Below the pieces are notes generated by a model that saw only the letters and a list, made by a program, of their open reading frames with translations, did no database searches and was not told where the DNA came from. Position numbers and translations under genes: made by a program. Positions 1 to 10,479 of a stretch of 64,000 nt of DNA are shown here, in pieces (within the stretch, counting starts at the first letter, position 1; every line of letters begins with the position of its first letter). Source of the DNA: Cryptomeria japonica (Eukaryota > Streptophyta > Pinopsida > Cupressales > Cupressaceae); assembly GCF_030272615.1 (NCBI RefSeq), contig NC_081413.1, forward strand, positions 604,996,709 to 605,060,708. Direction: 5' to 3'.

Positions 1-1029
1 GAATATACCTAGTTCATTCTCAAAGATCTTACAGTTGCTTGAATCAAGTCTTATTTTCATATAATTGTATAGACTAACATAATTGTTGTTCTTCTTCAAG
101 AATTTCTTAGGGAAAATACCTCCTATCCATCACTTAACATTAAATAAGTCAATACTTTTCAAAGCCCTTTCAATATCATCAGTAGAAATGAAACCTTCCT
201 TGACATAATCAAAATACAAGTGCAATAGGGATCTATAATTCTCAAGTAAATCAAATGCATTAGATAGAAACATAACAACCTAAGAAGGAAAAATACTATG
301 AGGATCCTTAGGGTTAATAACCTCTTCACACACTACCATAATGATCCCCCATTGGAGTTTACCACAATCCTATTTGAAGATGTACTTAATATGCTTTGTT
401 GTATAGGACCCAGATGTTAGAAATCTCGCGCCAATAAATATAATTTCAATGCATTGGTTCAAAGGTTTATACTCTATTATGTCGAAAACAAATGGATAAA
501 GGGAACAAAGATTAGAAAGTGATGAAACAAAATGATAACCTTCCCATCTTTAATCTATATCCTCAAATCTCACACAAATCTCGAGAAATGGTGACCTCAG
601 AATAGAAATGTACTCACACGAGGGAGGGATTTAAAGCATCTTGAGGTGATTATTTAGGTACTTTTTGAACATTATCAATGTTCAATAAAAAAATCTTGCA
701 CATCTAAAAATCATTTCCATTTTCATGAGATGGGCTAGAAAAGTACCATGTTTACCAAAGGAAAAGCTACTTCGCACACAATTCAAAGTCAAGGAACTAT
801 AATCAGCCTTAAATGGTGTTGCGAATATCTAGTGCAATCTTTTCACACTATAGTTTAATCATACCAACATCTTGCACACATGGTATAAATATGCCACCTC
901 AGTCACATTGAAGACCACTTGTCCTATGATTTGACATGAATACCGATCTCTTAAATCTTCACCACTACACTTCAATCACATCTGTAATATATATTTATAA
1001 CCTGCACACATACAACCAAAGAAAATATT
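1..1029 (-). pseudogene. Unidentified decayed coding region, truncated at both sides
   Basis: Reading the minus strand gives a long protein-like translation broken by stops and a few frame changes, so it forms no long ORF. Readable blocks include RDRYSCQIIGQVVFNVTEVA near 940-880, IFATPFKADYSSLTLNCVRS near 830-770, LRSPFLEICVRFEDID near 600-550 and VVMFLSNAFDLLENYRSLLH near 285-220. Reading resumes in one frame across single stop codons, for example where FK meets DCGKLQWG near 375 and where FNVK meets WIGGIFPKKF near 140. That is the pattern of an old gene, not chance. I do not recognise the family; no zinc knuckle, reverse transcriptase or DDE motif is visible. It runs off the window at base 1 and ends abruptly at the LTR-like block at 1029, which probably interrupted it. 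It could be a transposon gene or a decayed host gene. Confidence 0.5.
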
Positions 1030-2480
1030 GGGGGTGGTTGTCTAAGGGCTTATTGTAGTCAAACCCCCACTATGGCTTATGTCCATTAAGTACTATAGAT
1101 GTATAAATATGGCCACTTTCTTAAATGGATATTTAATATTCATTTTAACCCCATTCCCCTTATTAATTAAATCCTATTTAATTAATTTCTTCGCATTCAT
1201 CTATTTGATTAAATGAATTAATCAATTTATTTAATTCAGTTCAAGTAAACTTTTTCTAGCCTTTAATTAAATAAATTACTTTATTTAATTAATTCCCTTT
1301 CTCCCTTTTTAAATAAATTTATATCTAATTAAATCGATTGTTGCAAATAAATAAATCTAATTAATTTATTTAAATCCACCACTTGTATTTATGCAAGTTG
1401 CATCTATTTTGTTGAAATAAATTAATTTTAGTTTTAATTAAAATCCTTTTCCCTCCACTTGCATTTTCCTATATCCCCCACTTGCCTCCTAAACCCCCTT
1501 CTAGATTCTTCTAATCCATTCCAATTATCCTAACTCATCTCCTAATTGTCGTCACAATCCTAAGCAAAGAGAAGTCACTTCTCAAAGCCTCCAAAGTCTT
1601 TGAAGTTCATTAAAGGCTTTATTTCCTCAACAAGGTAACTTGTTGAGTTCCGCCAAATTTTGAAGGACTCTTACAAATTTGTCCCCAAATTCTTCCTAAC
1701 CATTAATGGTTAAACTCAACCTTCTTGCATGGTTAGAGACTTTCTCTCTAACTTAACCCTCATCTAACCCAAGGGTCTCATCAAACATTCATGGCTTTAA
1801 CGTTAGTTATCCATTTAACCCTTGCTCAAGAGTTTACACCTTGAGTAAAAGCTTTATCCAATGGATGACCCTAATCTAACCTTAACCCTTACCTCCCAAG
1901 GTAACCTTCATGTCTTCTGAAGCATTTAATGCTTCTTACATCTCCTCTTAAGCAACCTCTTGTTGACAATTGTCACCATTTCATTGGTGACAATTGTAAA
2001 CATGGATTGATTAACTTTCAATCCGGGCCCTTGTTAAGATTATCCAATCTTGACCATCCATTGCCCTATTGTCCCTATAAATAGAGCTCTCATTCTTCAT
2101 TTTCACAAATAAATAATATTTCATCTATCTAAATTATAGTCTAATTACTAATTATTTTAGCCTCTCTTTTTTAAATCATCATAATAGCATTTAGAAGCAT
2201 TTTTATATCATAGAATATCCATGCTAGACTTTAGGATAAATTTTATAATCTTTTATCATAGAATCATCTTCATAGTATCTTAATCATCATAGTTATAAAC
2301 ATCATATATATCTTAGAATGGTTTCATGCATATAAATCAAACATTACTCATTCTTGCAGTTGTCATTCCTAAGTCACTTTGCTTAGTGATCTGAGAGTAA
2401 AATATTGATTTTAGGGATCCTATGAGATAGAGAACAATGGGACACCCCTTGGGAAGTATAAATATCTCAAATAGTTCCTA
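1029..2480 (+). repeat. LTR-like block with TATA promoter
   Basis: This non-coding block begins TGGGGGTGGTTG exactly where the decayed coding region on the left stops. It contains a strongly AT-rich stretch (1140-1440) of repeated taattaaat words, then a pyrimidine-rich stretch, then a well-formed TATA box. This order resembles an LTR (U3, TATA, R/U5). I could not place the 3' border or find a second copy in the window, so it may be a solo LTR or an LTR fragment. Confidence 0.35.
2076..2084 (+). promoter_or_regulatory. TATA box of the LTR-like block
   Basis: TATAAATAG preceded by a C-rich stretch and followed by gctctcattcttc, the usual plant core-promoter arrangement. A start site would be expected about 30 bases downstream, near 2110. 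Confidence 0.45.
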
Positions 2481-2934
2481 TACTTGCACCAAGAGTCTTA
2501 TTGGTGTGTGGGTCTTTTGAATCTGAACTTTTCATTTTTGTCACCCTCATTTCGCCACATACATTTTTTGTGCCCATTATCATTATTCTACATCTCATTT
2601 TCAGGACACATTTCACATAATTATCATTATCACACATCTTATTTTCAAGATACATCTCATAAATCAGATTAATCAATGCAATACATCATCACATTCTCAC
2701 TCATCTCATCATGAATCATACATTCACGTCATAATAAAAATTTAGATCATTATTATCTAAGTATCAAATCATCCTCATAGAATCTTATATCAAAACATAA
2801 TGCACATCATAAATCATAATGAATACCACATCACATGTGGATCAGAGAAAATCCGTGCCATATATATATCTCAAAAAATGGTCTAAATGTACAAGAGATA
2901 TCATGTCTGTCAAAATACAACAGAGACATGTCTC
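2481..2934. other. AT-rich spacer without a recognised gene
   Basis: It is made of repeated short words such as catctcat, atcatcat and cacatctta on the plus strand. The short ORFs on both strands here are low-complexity and show no domain. Confidence 0.5.
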
Positions 2935-3190
2935 TCAAGTATGACTATCTACTGAGGTTGACAGTCTAGCAGTAGATGTTTTAGCTGCTGGATCTCCACT
3001 AGGAGGATCACGTCGGGCAGACCCCATAACTCCCCTTCTCACTATCCTCGTATGACTGCGGCTATACCAACTGGAAGCCACTACAACATAGCTATGAGAT
3101 TTGTGATCTTGAGGGACAACCTCCTCATATAGATGCTTATAATACTTAGCCTGCTTGGGAAAGTACTATATCTCTCTCAACGTGTCCTGA
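2935..3190 (-). pseudogene. Unidentified coding remnant, C-terminal part
   Basis: The minus strand reads as one protein-like frame with a single in-frame stop near its start. It contains YFPKQAKYYKHLYEEVV, SHSYVVVASSWYSRSH and RRGVMGSARRDPPSGDPAA before a TGA at 2937-2935. The R/S/P/D-rich tail resembles in composition the C-terminal exons of the minus-strand gene of the neighbouring transposon (8244-8540). It may therefore come from a related element or from the flank of this one. I recognise no domain. Confidence 0.35.
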
Positions 3191-3478
3191 ATTGGGGCAC
3201 CAGTATTTTTTAGAATTTTTTTGAATTAGTTTCTTATTTTTCCCAATGCACTGAATAGAGAAGTTCATGTTTGGTGAAAAACCAATTTTCCATAAAATTA
3301 AAAAAAGAAGAACATAATAAATTCAAAATATAACAAAATTATACTCATTGGAAAGCTTGCTCTGAGTACTACCATCTAATATTTTTGGGTTATCAAGATT
3401 ATTTCATTCGTGCTTTGAACCAAAGCTTCGAAGTCATAAATTCTTCAAAACTCTAAAATTTTTTGGGAGAAACCTCTA

Positions 3479-3662
3479 ATAGGAGGGTTCGAATGAACAA
3501 TACTTCAAGCAAATGGGGTTCGCTCGAACCATAAGGGGTTTGAGTGAACCCCCATTCACTCGAACCCATGGGCTTGATTTTGGCCCATACTTTTTTGTAA
3601 CGGCCATGTTCGAACGAACCCGACCATTTTTAACTATCGGGTTTCGTTCGAACTCTGGCCGA
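3479..3662. repeat. Left subterminal repeat cluster of the DNA transposon
   Basis: At least six versions of a short palindromic motif occur: gttcgaatgaac, ggttcgctcgaacc, gtttgagtgaac, ttcactcgaacc, gttcgaacgaacc and gtttcgttcgaac. Such arrays are usual transposase-binding regions at ends of large plant DNA transposons. The same motif family appears at 13111-13290. Confidence 0.65.
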
Positions 3663-3820
3663 TGCAAGTTTTTTTTTTTTTCATTTGTAGAGTCATATAA
3701 ATGTCCATAATGTTTTTCATTTTTTATCACACAAATGATTAAAATAATTCACATTTTTTGATGAGAAAAGACATTTGAAAATTATTTTGAGGGCAATAAT
3801 TTGAAGGTTTTTTTAAAAGC

Positions 3821-6800
3821 ATGGGGAACAAGAAGAAAAGGCAAAATAAGACTTCAAAGAATTATTCTCCCGAAATGGAAGAAAGATATTGAGAATAATG
3901 AAGACAAAGATATCATGATGCAAGTATGTATTTTTAATTTTATTTCTATTTAATTTAATATGTATTATGTAACAATTAATTAGTTCAATATTTTTTATCT
4001 AATATTTTTAATGAAAATTAATTTAAAAATCTTAATTAAATTAATTGGAAATAATAGGATTAAAAATAATCTTGTATTAATTGGAAAGCATAATTAATTT
4101 GAGATAATACATATGTATTTGCAAATTTTAAATTCCATCAACTTGCTTGTTGTGTAATTGCATTTTTCTCCTATATAATTAAGTCCATTTGAAAAAAAAA
4201 GACCTATTAAGTCATAAAATTAATAAGACCTATTGTGTCTTAATTTCTAGGTTCTAAATTATATATATTGAATATTTAAGACATGTACAAGTAATTTCAT
4301 GTGATAGGTCCTTTAATTTCACATAATGTATCTGTCTTAAGGGGAGTTAAGTATATTAATTGTGATTTTTTTTTTCGTACGTGGTCATATTGATTTTAAT
4401 AATAAGGCCTATGAGGACTATTACATTGATTATAGGTCTTAAATGTGACATAAATTTATAACCTATTACATGTTGAATAATTTAGGATCTATTTATATGA
4501 CTTCACGTACATGCAAAAACATTTCAGATTAGGAGGTCTATTATGCAATAATAGGTCTTAAATATACACACATGTGACAAATTATAGTACACCTACATTA
4601 TGGTCCATAACAAATTAATATGAGGTCACCTTTATTGTACATGCATGCATCAAAATATTTGTACTTTTAATTTTCAAAATTGGAATTTCTAATTTATCAA
4701 AATTTTATTTTATGTGTTAAATTAGTGCTCAAAATTAGAGATTGAACTTTAATCCTAACTTGAGAACAAATTGAACTTTAAACCTAAATAGGTAATTTAA
4801 TTAGAGTTATAACAGTAAGGTCCTGAAAGTAATTAAATTTAATAAACCAAATTGAACGGGCTAATTTTAACATGTAAAGATTTAAGCCAAATTCACCCCT
4901 ATTCTTAAACCTAATTGAATAATCTCTGATTAATTCAAGAACCTTACACAAACTCTTAAATTATGTGCAGAACGGGCTCGAGAAGAAGGGAGTTCTGAAG
5001 TGAGAGTCGAGGCAAACGAACATGTTGAAGAACACAATATAGTTGATGAACATAGGGAGGAGGTTGTCCAAGTTGAACCAATGGAGACCTTTGAAGGAGA
5101 GGGGTCAGGCTCCTTACCTCCTACCACTGATATGGATGAGCATATTGTGGATCTAGCTAAATAGGTGAAGAGAAATATTTCATATAAAAATTTAGATCAT
5201 TTACTTGAAATGGATGTGGATGAGTTGGAACGTCTTAGTGAAGAACCTAGACATACTAAAAGGAGGTCAATGAATAAAAGTGGAAAAGAAATAATATCTC
5301 ATTTCAACAATCTTGATACTACACTAGAAAAAGCTCAATTGTTATCAATTGTACTTACTCATAAAGACTTAATAGATCCAATGAAACTGTTGGGTATAGA
5401 TACAACAATTCAAAAGAGGAAAACTTCTTAGCTACAATAATCTATTGTTGATAATGTTAAGAAAGGTTTGGTGAAAATTGGTAAAAAATCTCGAAAACTA
5501 GATAAGACCATTTCAAGAAGAGTGATGTTGACATCTTTAGTAAATGAAAGATTGCCTCAAAAAAGACAAATTTTTTCACTATCATCTAAGTTTGGTTTTA
5601 GTAGAAGGACAATATCTAAATATGTTAAAAGGAGAAAGATTTTGGATGATACTACCTCAGAAAGGAATTGGGCAATTATGTGTAGAGCTCCTCGTTCTGA
5701 TAGAATTGAAGATGTTGTTAGGAACTTTGTGACAAGTTTTTGGATTGATAATACTCGTCCTTCATCAAATAGTAGAGATGTTATCAAGCAAAGGATTGGT
5801 CCTGATCATTATGATCTCTATGTAAAACATTGGATAGACACAACAAAACATGAACTGTATGTAGTGTTTACTAAAACAAACCCTCATATAAAGAATGAAC
5901 AAACCATGTTTGAACGGTTAAGGTCATACTATGTGAAGTTAAACAAAGTTTTTGAAACTTGTTGTTGTCGTTACCACATCGAATTTGACTTGTACTATCA
6001 GGTGTTACGAAAGATTAGAGAAGATAGTGATGGTTATGAAAATGCTCCTCCTAAACGAACAAGTCAATTCATAGCATCCATCTTATGTGATAAATCAGAT
6101 GATAATGCAACCGGTCAAATAAATTGCATAAGAGGAATTTGTGGAACATGCGGGGACTTGGTTCAATTGCCTTTGAGAGATGAAGATACTGACATGAGGA
6201 AGATGGTAAATTGCAAGAGTTACAAGTACAAAAAATTTGAAACAAAATTTGGAAAGGAATCTACAAGGCTAGTTTATGTAGAAGAGGAAATACCTATTGG
6301 AACATTTATGGAAAATTTTTGTAAGTTGATAAAACCATACATATGCCATGGTTACAATTTAAAATATTAAGAGACACTTTCCCACTTGGAACTATTCTAT
6401 CTGTAGTTGACTTTGCAGAGAATTACTCTTTTGCACATCAAAAAGAGATTCAATCAGAGTATTACTTTTCAAAGCAAATCACTATTTTGGTGCATGTGTG
6501 TTATCGACATGCACAGATGAATTTGGATGGTGTTGATAGTACATTTGAAAGTTGTGTCATTAAGAAAGAGTACCACTTCTATATCAGTGATGATAAGGAG
6601 CATGACACACTTTTTGTACAACATTGCTTTATGAAGTTTTTTGAATATTTGAAAGATAGAGGCATAACAATAGTTAAACATTTTGTTTGGTTTGATGGAT
6701 GTGCGGCACAATTAAAATCTTTGAGGCCATTTTATGCACTATGTAGATATCATTGAAATGACAAAATACCACATGTTTGGAGTTTTTTTGAGAGTGGTCA

Positions 6801-8044
6801 TGGAAAGGGTGAACATGATGGTGCAGGAGCTTGTATCAAACGTGCTCTAAGAAAGCATCAAATAAAGTACATAGAAGATCATATAGAAGATGCACATGAT
6901 GTTGTTGAATGGTGTGAGAAACACTTTGGGCAACCTAATTATCCTGGGGAATCATCATCAAGAACATACAGACCCATTCCATATAGAGTGTTTTGGGAGA
7001 TAATTGGTACGTGTTCTCTTTTAGTGTTTATTTAATTTTTTTTAATCTTTTAAAAAATGCATGTTCCTAGTTCAAATGTTTAAATTTAACAACTTGATCT
7101 ACATGTACATTCTTGTACACATGTACATTTTGCAGATGTGGATAGAAAATCAATGCATGGATGCAAGAGTGTGGAGAGGACAAGATCTTTGCATTGTGTC
7201 ATGAGTACAGATAATCGCCCATGGACATTATACACTAGTGATTATTCATGTTTTTGTTCTGAATGCATTTTTGAAAACTATGTTGATTGCAAGAACCAAG
7301 AGCTTGGATATGTTAGTGAATGGAAAATGGTGCCACTAGATATTTCTGACACATATGAGGATTCAAATGAGGATGAAAACTTTGAAGACATTCCTTTGGT
7401 TTCTGGTGATTATGATCATATTTCAGGATTGATTAAAAAAGGTACATACATGATGTACACATGTAAATATTTCCTTAAAAATGACATATAACTTAGAATT
7501 TATTTAACTTGTGTCAAATTGCAAGAGATATTTTTTCAGTCATAGAAGAAGATGGAAATATAGAGGGTCTTAGTTGACATTCCTTTGGTTTCTGGTGATT
7601 GTGATCATATTTCAGGATTGATTAAAAAAGGTACATACATGATGTACACATGTAAATATTTCCTTAAAAATGACATATAACTTAGAATTTATTTAACTTG
7701 TGTCAAATTGCAGGAGATTTTTTCAGTCATAGAAGAAGATGGAAATATAGAAGGTCTTAGTTATTATTTATTGCATTGCACAGAAGAGAGAAAGAAGTTA
7801 TCAAAATCTGAGATGAGTGATGGAATGCCATTTCCCACAGGTTTGAGTTTTGATTTGAATATGTACATGTACAAATCGCTTACGTGGAAATTTTTAATTT
7901 CTCACATTTTTTATACATGTACATGCAGGCTTAGTTGTAGTGCAAGGGACATATTTCAAACAAGTTAAAATTGTTCAACATGGGATTCATTTCACTGAAT
8001 ACCAAATTGACAACAACGGAGATATAAAGTATAATCTAGTCTAA
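3821..8044 (+). pseudogene. DDE-type transposase-like gene, five exons, decayed
   Basis: Proposed exons are 3821-3923 (tentative), 4971-7006, 7136-7441, 7727-7840 and 7929-8044. The last three introns have GT..AG borders and matching phases and are the more secure. The N-terminal half is basic (LPQKRQIFSLSSKFGFSRR, RRTISKYVKRRK) and may bind DNA. A Cys-rich patch (GICGTCGDLV) follows near 6135. The core has VVDFAENYSF (Asp codon 6409-6411), WFDGCAAQLK (Asp 6694-6696) and SGHGKGEHDGAGACIKRA (Glu 6811-6813 or Asp 6817-6819), which fits an acidic triad of the RNase H-like fold. To my knowledge, DFAENY with HGKG..DG..G..KR motifs occur in many uncharacterised animal proteins, so this may be an animal-type family in a plant. 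Lesions: TAG 5162, TAG 5429, TAA 5438, a frameshift near 6340, TGA 6754 and a tandem duplication at 7387-7762. The last exon ends GTYFKQVKIVQHG...NNGDIKYNLV. I infer transposase from the triad and the terminal repeats; no name is assigned. Confidence 0.6.
7387..7762 (+). repeat. Tandem duplication of exon-intron-exon junction inside the transposase gene
   Basis: Copy 1 is 7387-7575 and copy 2 is 7576-7762, about 189 and 187 bases, nearly identical. Each copy contains the end of an exon (DIPLVSGDYDH...), the whole intron starting gtacatacatg, and the start of the next exon (VIEEDGNIEG). Reading through the first acceptor (exon from 7540) reaches a TGA at the copy junction. Joining the first donor (7442) to the second acceptor (7726) skips the duplicate and keeps the frame. 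Confidence 0.85.
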
Positions 8045-8243
8045 ACTTCATTGTACATGCATGAAATATACAATCTAATCAAACATGTATAAATCTAATC
8101 TAAATCAAACATGTATAATATGATCAAACACAAACGAGGTATAAAGTATAATCTAGTCTAAACTCCATGTACGTGCATGAATATATATAATATGAAATTC
8201 TATAAAAAGATAAATGTAAATGAGCTATAAAGTCTAGAGAAAA
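8045..8243. other. Spacer between two convergent transposon genes
   Basis: It contains two diverged copies of gtataaagtataatctagtctaaac with acatgtata words between. It probably holds both polyadenylation regions. No ORF of note. Confidence 0.4.
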
Positions 8244-10193
8244 TCAACAGGGATCATGTCGGCTACGAACTGAGCGACCATCTGAGGGGGAGTCCTGCAA
8301 AAGTAGAATTTATTTAAATATTAAATATAATATATCTATCTCTCTAGACATGCATGTACATCAAATCCAAGTAGAGTTAAATAAAAATTTAAATATAAAT
8401 TGTAACGTGCATGTATACATACATGTACATATATGTACCAAAAATCATAACTAACCTGTCCACTAACAGCATCTAAAGAATCTCTCCTACGCACATGCTT
8501 AGAGCTCAAGGAAGGAGTGACATGAGCTAACTGTCAATTTTAGGATTAGTCCATGATCAATTTAAATGATCTACAAATTAAAACTTAGAACTCTAGATTA
8601 TTTATTAAACATGATCTATATATATAGATTTATCCTACAAATTTGCAACATGTATACATATCTTCTAAAAATTTAAACGCACATGTACATGTACATACCT
8701 ATGTATCACCTGGAGTAGGTTGTATAGTCTGATCCTGTCCCATGATCATATCAACAACATCACTCATGCCTGCATATCTCTCTCTAGCTGTACATATCAC
8801 TGAGGAGTGCAAGGGGCTAACTAGATGAGTGGGCATCATGGACGAAGTGTCTGACTGTAGTAGCATGTCCATAAATTTAGTATGGCTTAAATCTCCCAGC
8901 TGCTCCTCCAATGAGTCTAAACCCTCATATGTGATATGGACCTGATCAACTCGTATCTCCTCCTCAAATGAATCCAAGTGGCCCTCATCTATGATATGGA
9001 CCTGATCAGCTCGTAGCTCCTCCTCTACAACAATAGAGTGATCTGTAGGTGGGTCAGTGCCTGGAGCGTGCGTAGAGTAATGAGAATGTTGTGACTGCCT
9101 CGGGGTATGCGTTGATGCCACTGTAGCCTGACCATCTCTGAGAATCTCCTCTCTAACATCAGCCAATGGTATCCCAAGTAAAGATGAAATTATAAGCATG
9201 TAATAGGTCGGCTAAATACTGTGACATCTGTACATGTCTACTACCTCCGACTATAGCTACTACCTCATCTGGGGAGGGGATTCTAGCACTAATATACTGA
9301 TCATCTGAATCTGAAGCCCTCCCATGACGAGAAGATGCATGATCTATGGATGATCACGAACATGGTTGACTCATCATATATCTTCCCACCCTGTCAGAAG
9401 ATATGGTGGTTGCTGCTGATGCAATCTGTCCAATCCTATCAATTGCTTCTCTCTGAGAAGAAATCACAACGTGATCCGCTATGGGTGCCATGGCTGGGAC
9501 TACTGCAGGAAATCTCTAGCCAACAAGGTCCCTGTGTCTATGCAGAGCTCTATCACGCCTATTATATGCATCTCTATCAGCAATCCTGCCCCTCCCCTAT
9601 CCATAATATACTGGAATATCAAGGTAGTTTGGTTTCATCTGACAATGAACCTCAGCAAATACCTGATGTGGAAAGTATAATGGTATCTGGTCGTTATTAG
9701 GATAATGACCATGGGCAGCTAAGAAGTGTGGGTAAATCAGTGATGCAACCTGTGGATCGATACATCTGGTAACCTAATATCTCTTCACCTTACTCTTCTC
9801 CTGATATTGTGGAAAGCATCTCTCCTTGATGGTCTCCTTTGAGACCACCCCCACCACATCAGCAAAAGAATGAGGACCCCTCACCTCACTCCTCAACTGT
9901 CTATATATATCCTCTATAACCTCAGGTGAGAATGAGGTATGAGAAACTAAGTGGTCCCTCAATGTCTGCAAACTATAAAAAATGGACGTGCATGTACTCT
10001 TGTACACGCCATCAGTACGAGGGTCATCTAATATGGCCCTCAACCTATGCAACTCCCGATCACTATACTAAAAAATAGTAGCAATGTCGGGCAAGGGGGG
10101 ATCCTGTTGTGGAGGATCCTGCTATGGAGGATCAACATCATCAATGTGTGGCTCCTGATCAGGAGCCTGCGAAGGTATATCCTAGGATGCCAT
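8244..10193 (-). pseudogene. Second gene of the DNA transposon, function unknown, decayed
   Basis: The minus strand reads from an ATG at 10193. The first exon holds an acidic, proline-rich start (PSQAPDQEPHIDDVDPP), then RELHRLRAILDDPRTDG, SFSPEVIEDIYRQLRSEVRG and a block near 9770-9600 with LIYPHFLAAHGHYP and IPLYFPHQVFAEVHCQ. A Ser/Asp-rich part near 9330-9200 (GRASDSDDQYISARIPSPDE, VVAIVGGSRHVQMSQYLAD) shifts frame near 9190 into 9199-8699. That last part carries a tandem peptide duplication, ELRADQVHI and EIRVDQVHI. Two small exons (about 8532-8458 and 8296-8244) end KHVRRRDSLDAVSGQ and DGRSVRSRHDPC. Almost all in-frame stops are TAG in CAG-like contexts. I recognise no family. By analogy with two-gene plant transposons it may be an accessory DNA-binding or regulatory protein; that is inference. 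Confidence 0.5.
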
Positions 10194-10229
10194 CTATCTA
10201 GGTACATGTCATAAAGTTAAAATAAATAC

Positions 10230-10430
10230 GTAAGTAGAGAGAGAGAGAGATCATTTTCATGAGAGAGAGAGAGAGAGATTATACATATAAATCTTCATGA
10301 AAGAGAGAGATCATTTTCATTTTTAAAAAATACATAAAAATTTCAAATATTTCAGTGAGAGAGAGATAACATATATTTTAGATCTAGAGATAACATATAT
10401 TTTAGAGAGATAGAGAGATCTAACATGTGT
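10230..10430. repeat. GA-rich microsatellite cluster
   Basis: Several interrupted (GA)n runs are interspersed with tcattttcat and taacatatattttaga. They lie just upstream of the minus-strand gene, where GAGA tracts could act as promoter elements, although simple slippage explains them equally well. Confidence 0.7.
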
Positions 10431-10479
10431 ATATTTTAATCTTTGACATACATAAAAAATTCAAGAACATGATATATAA

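Noticed and set aside
9335-9700. Plus-strand ORFs of 121 and 69 codons
   Set aside because: They are antisense to the minus-strand transposon gene, whose translation is more protein-like and has consistent codon structure.
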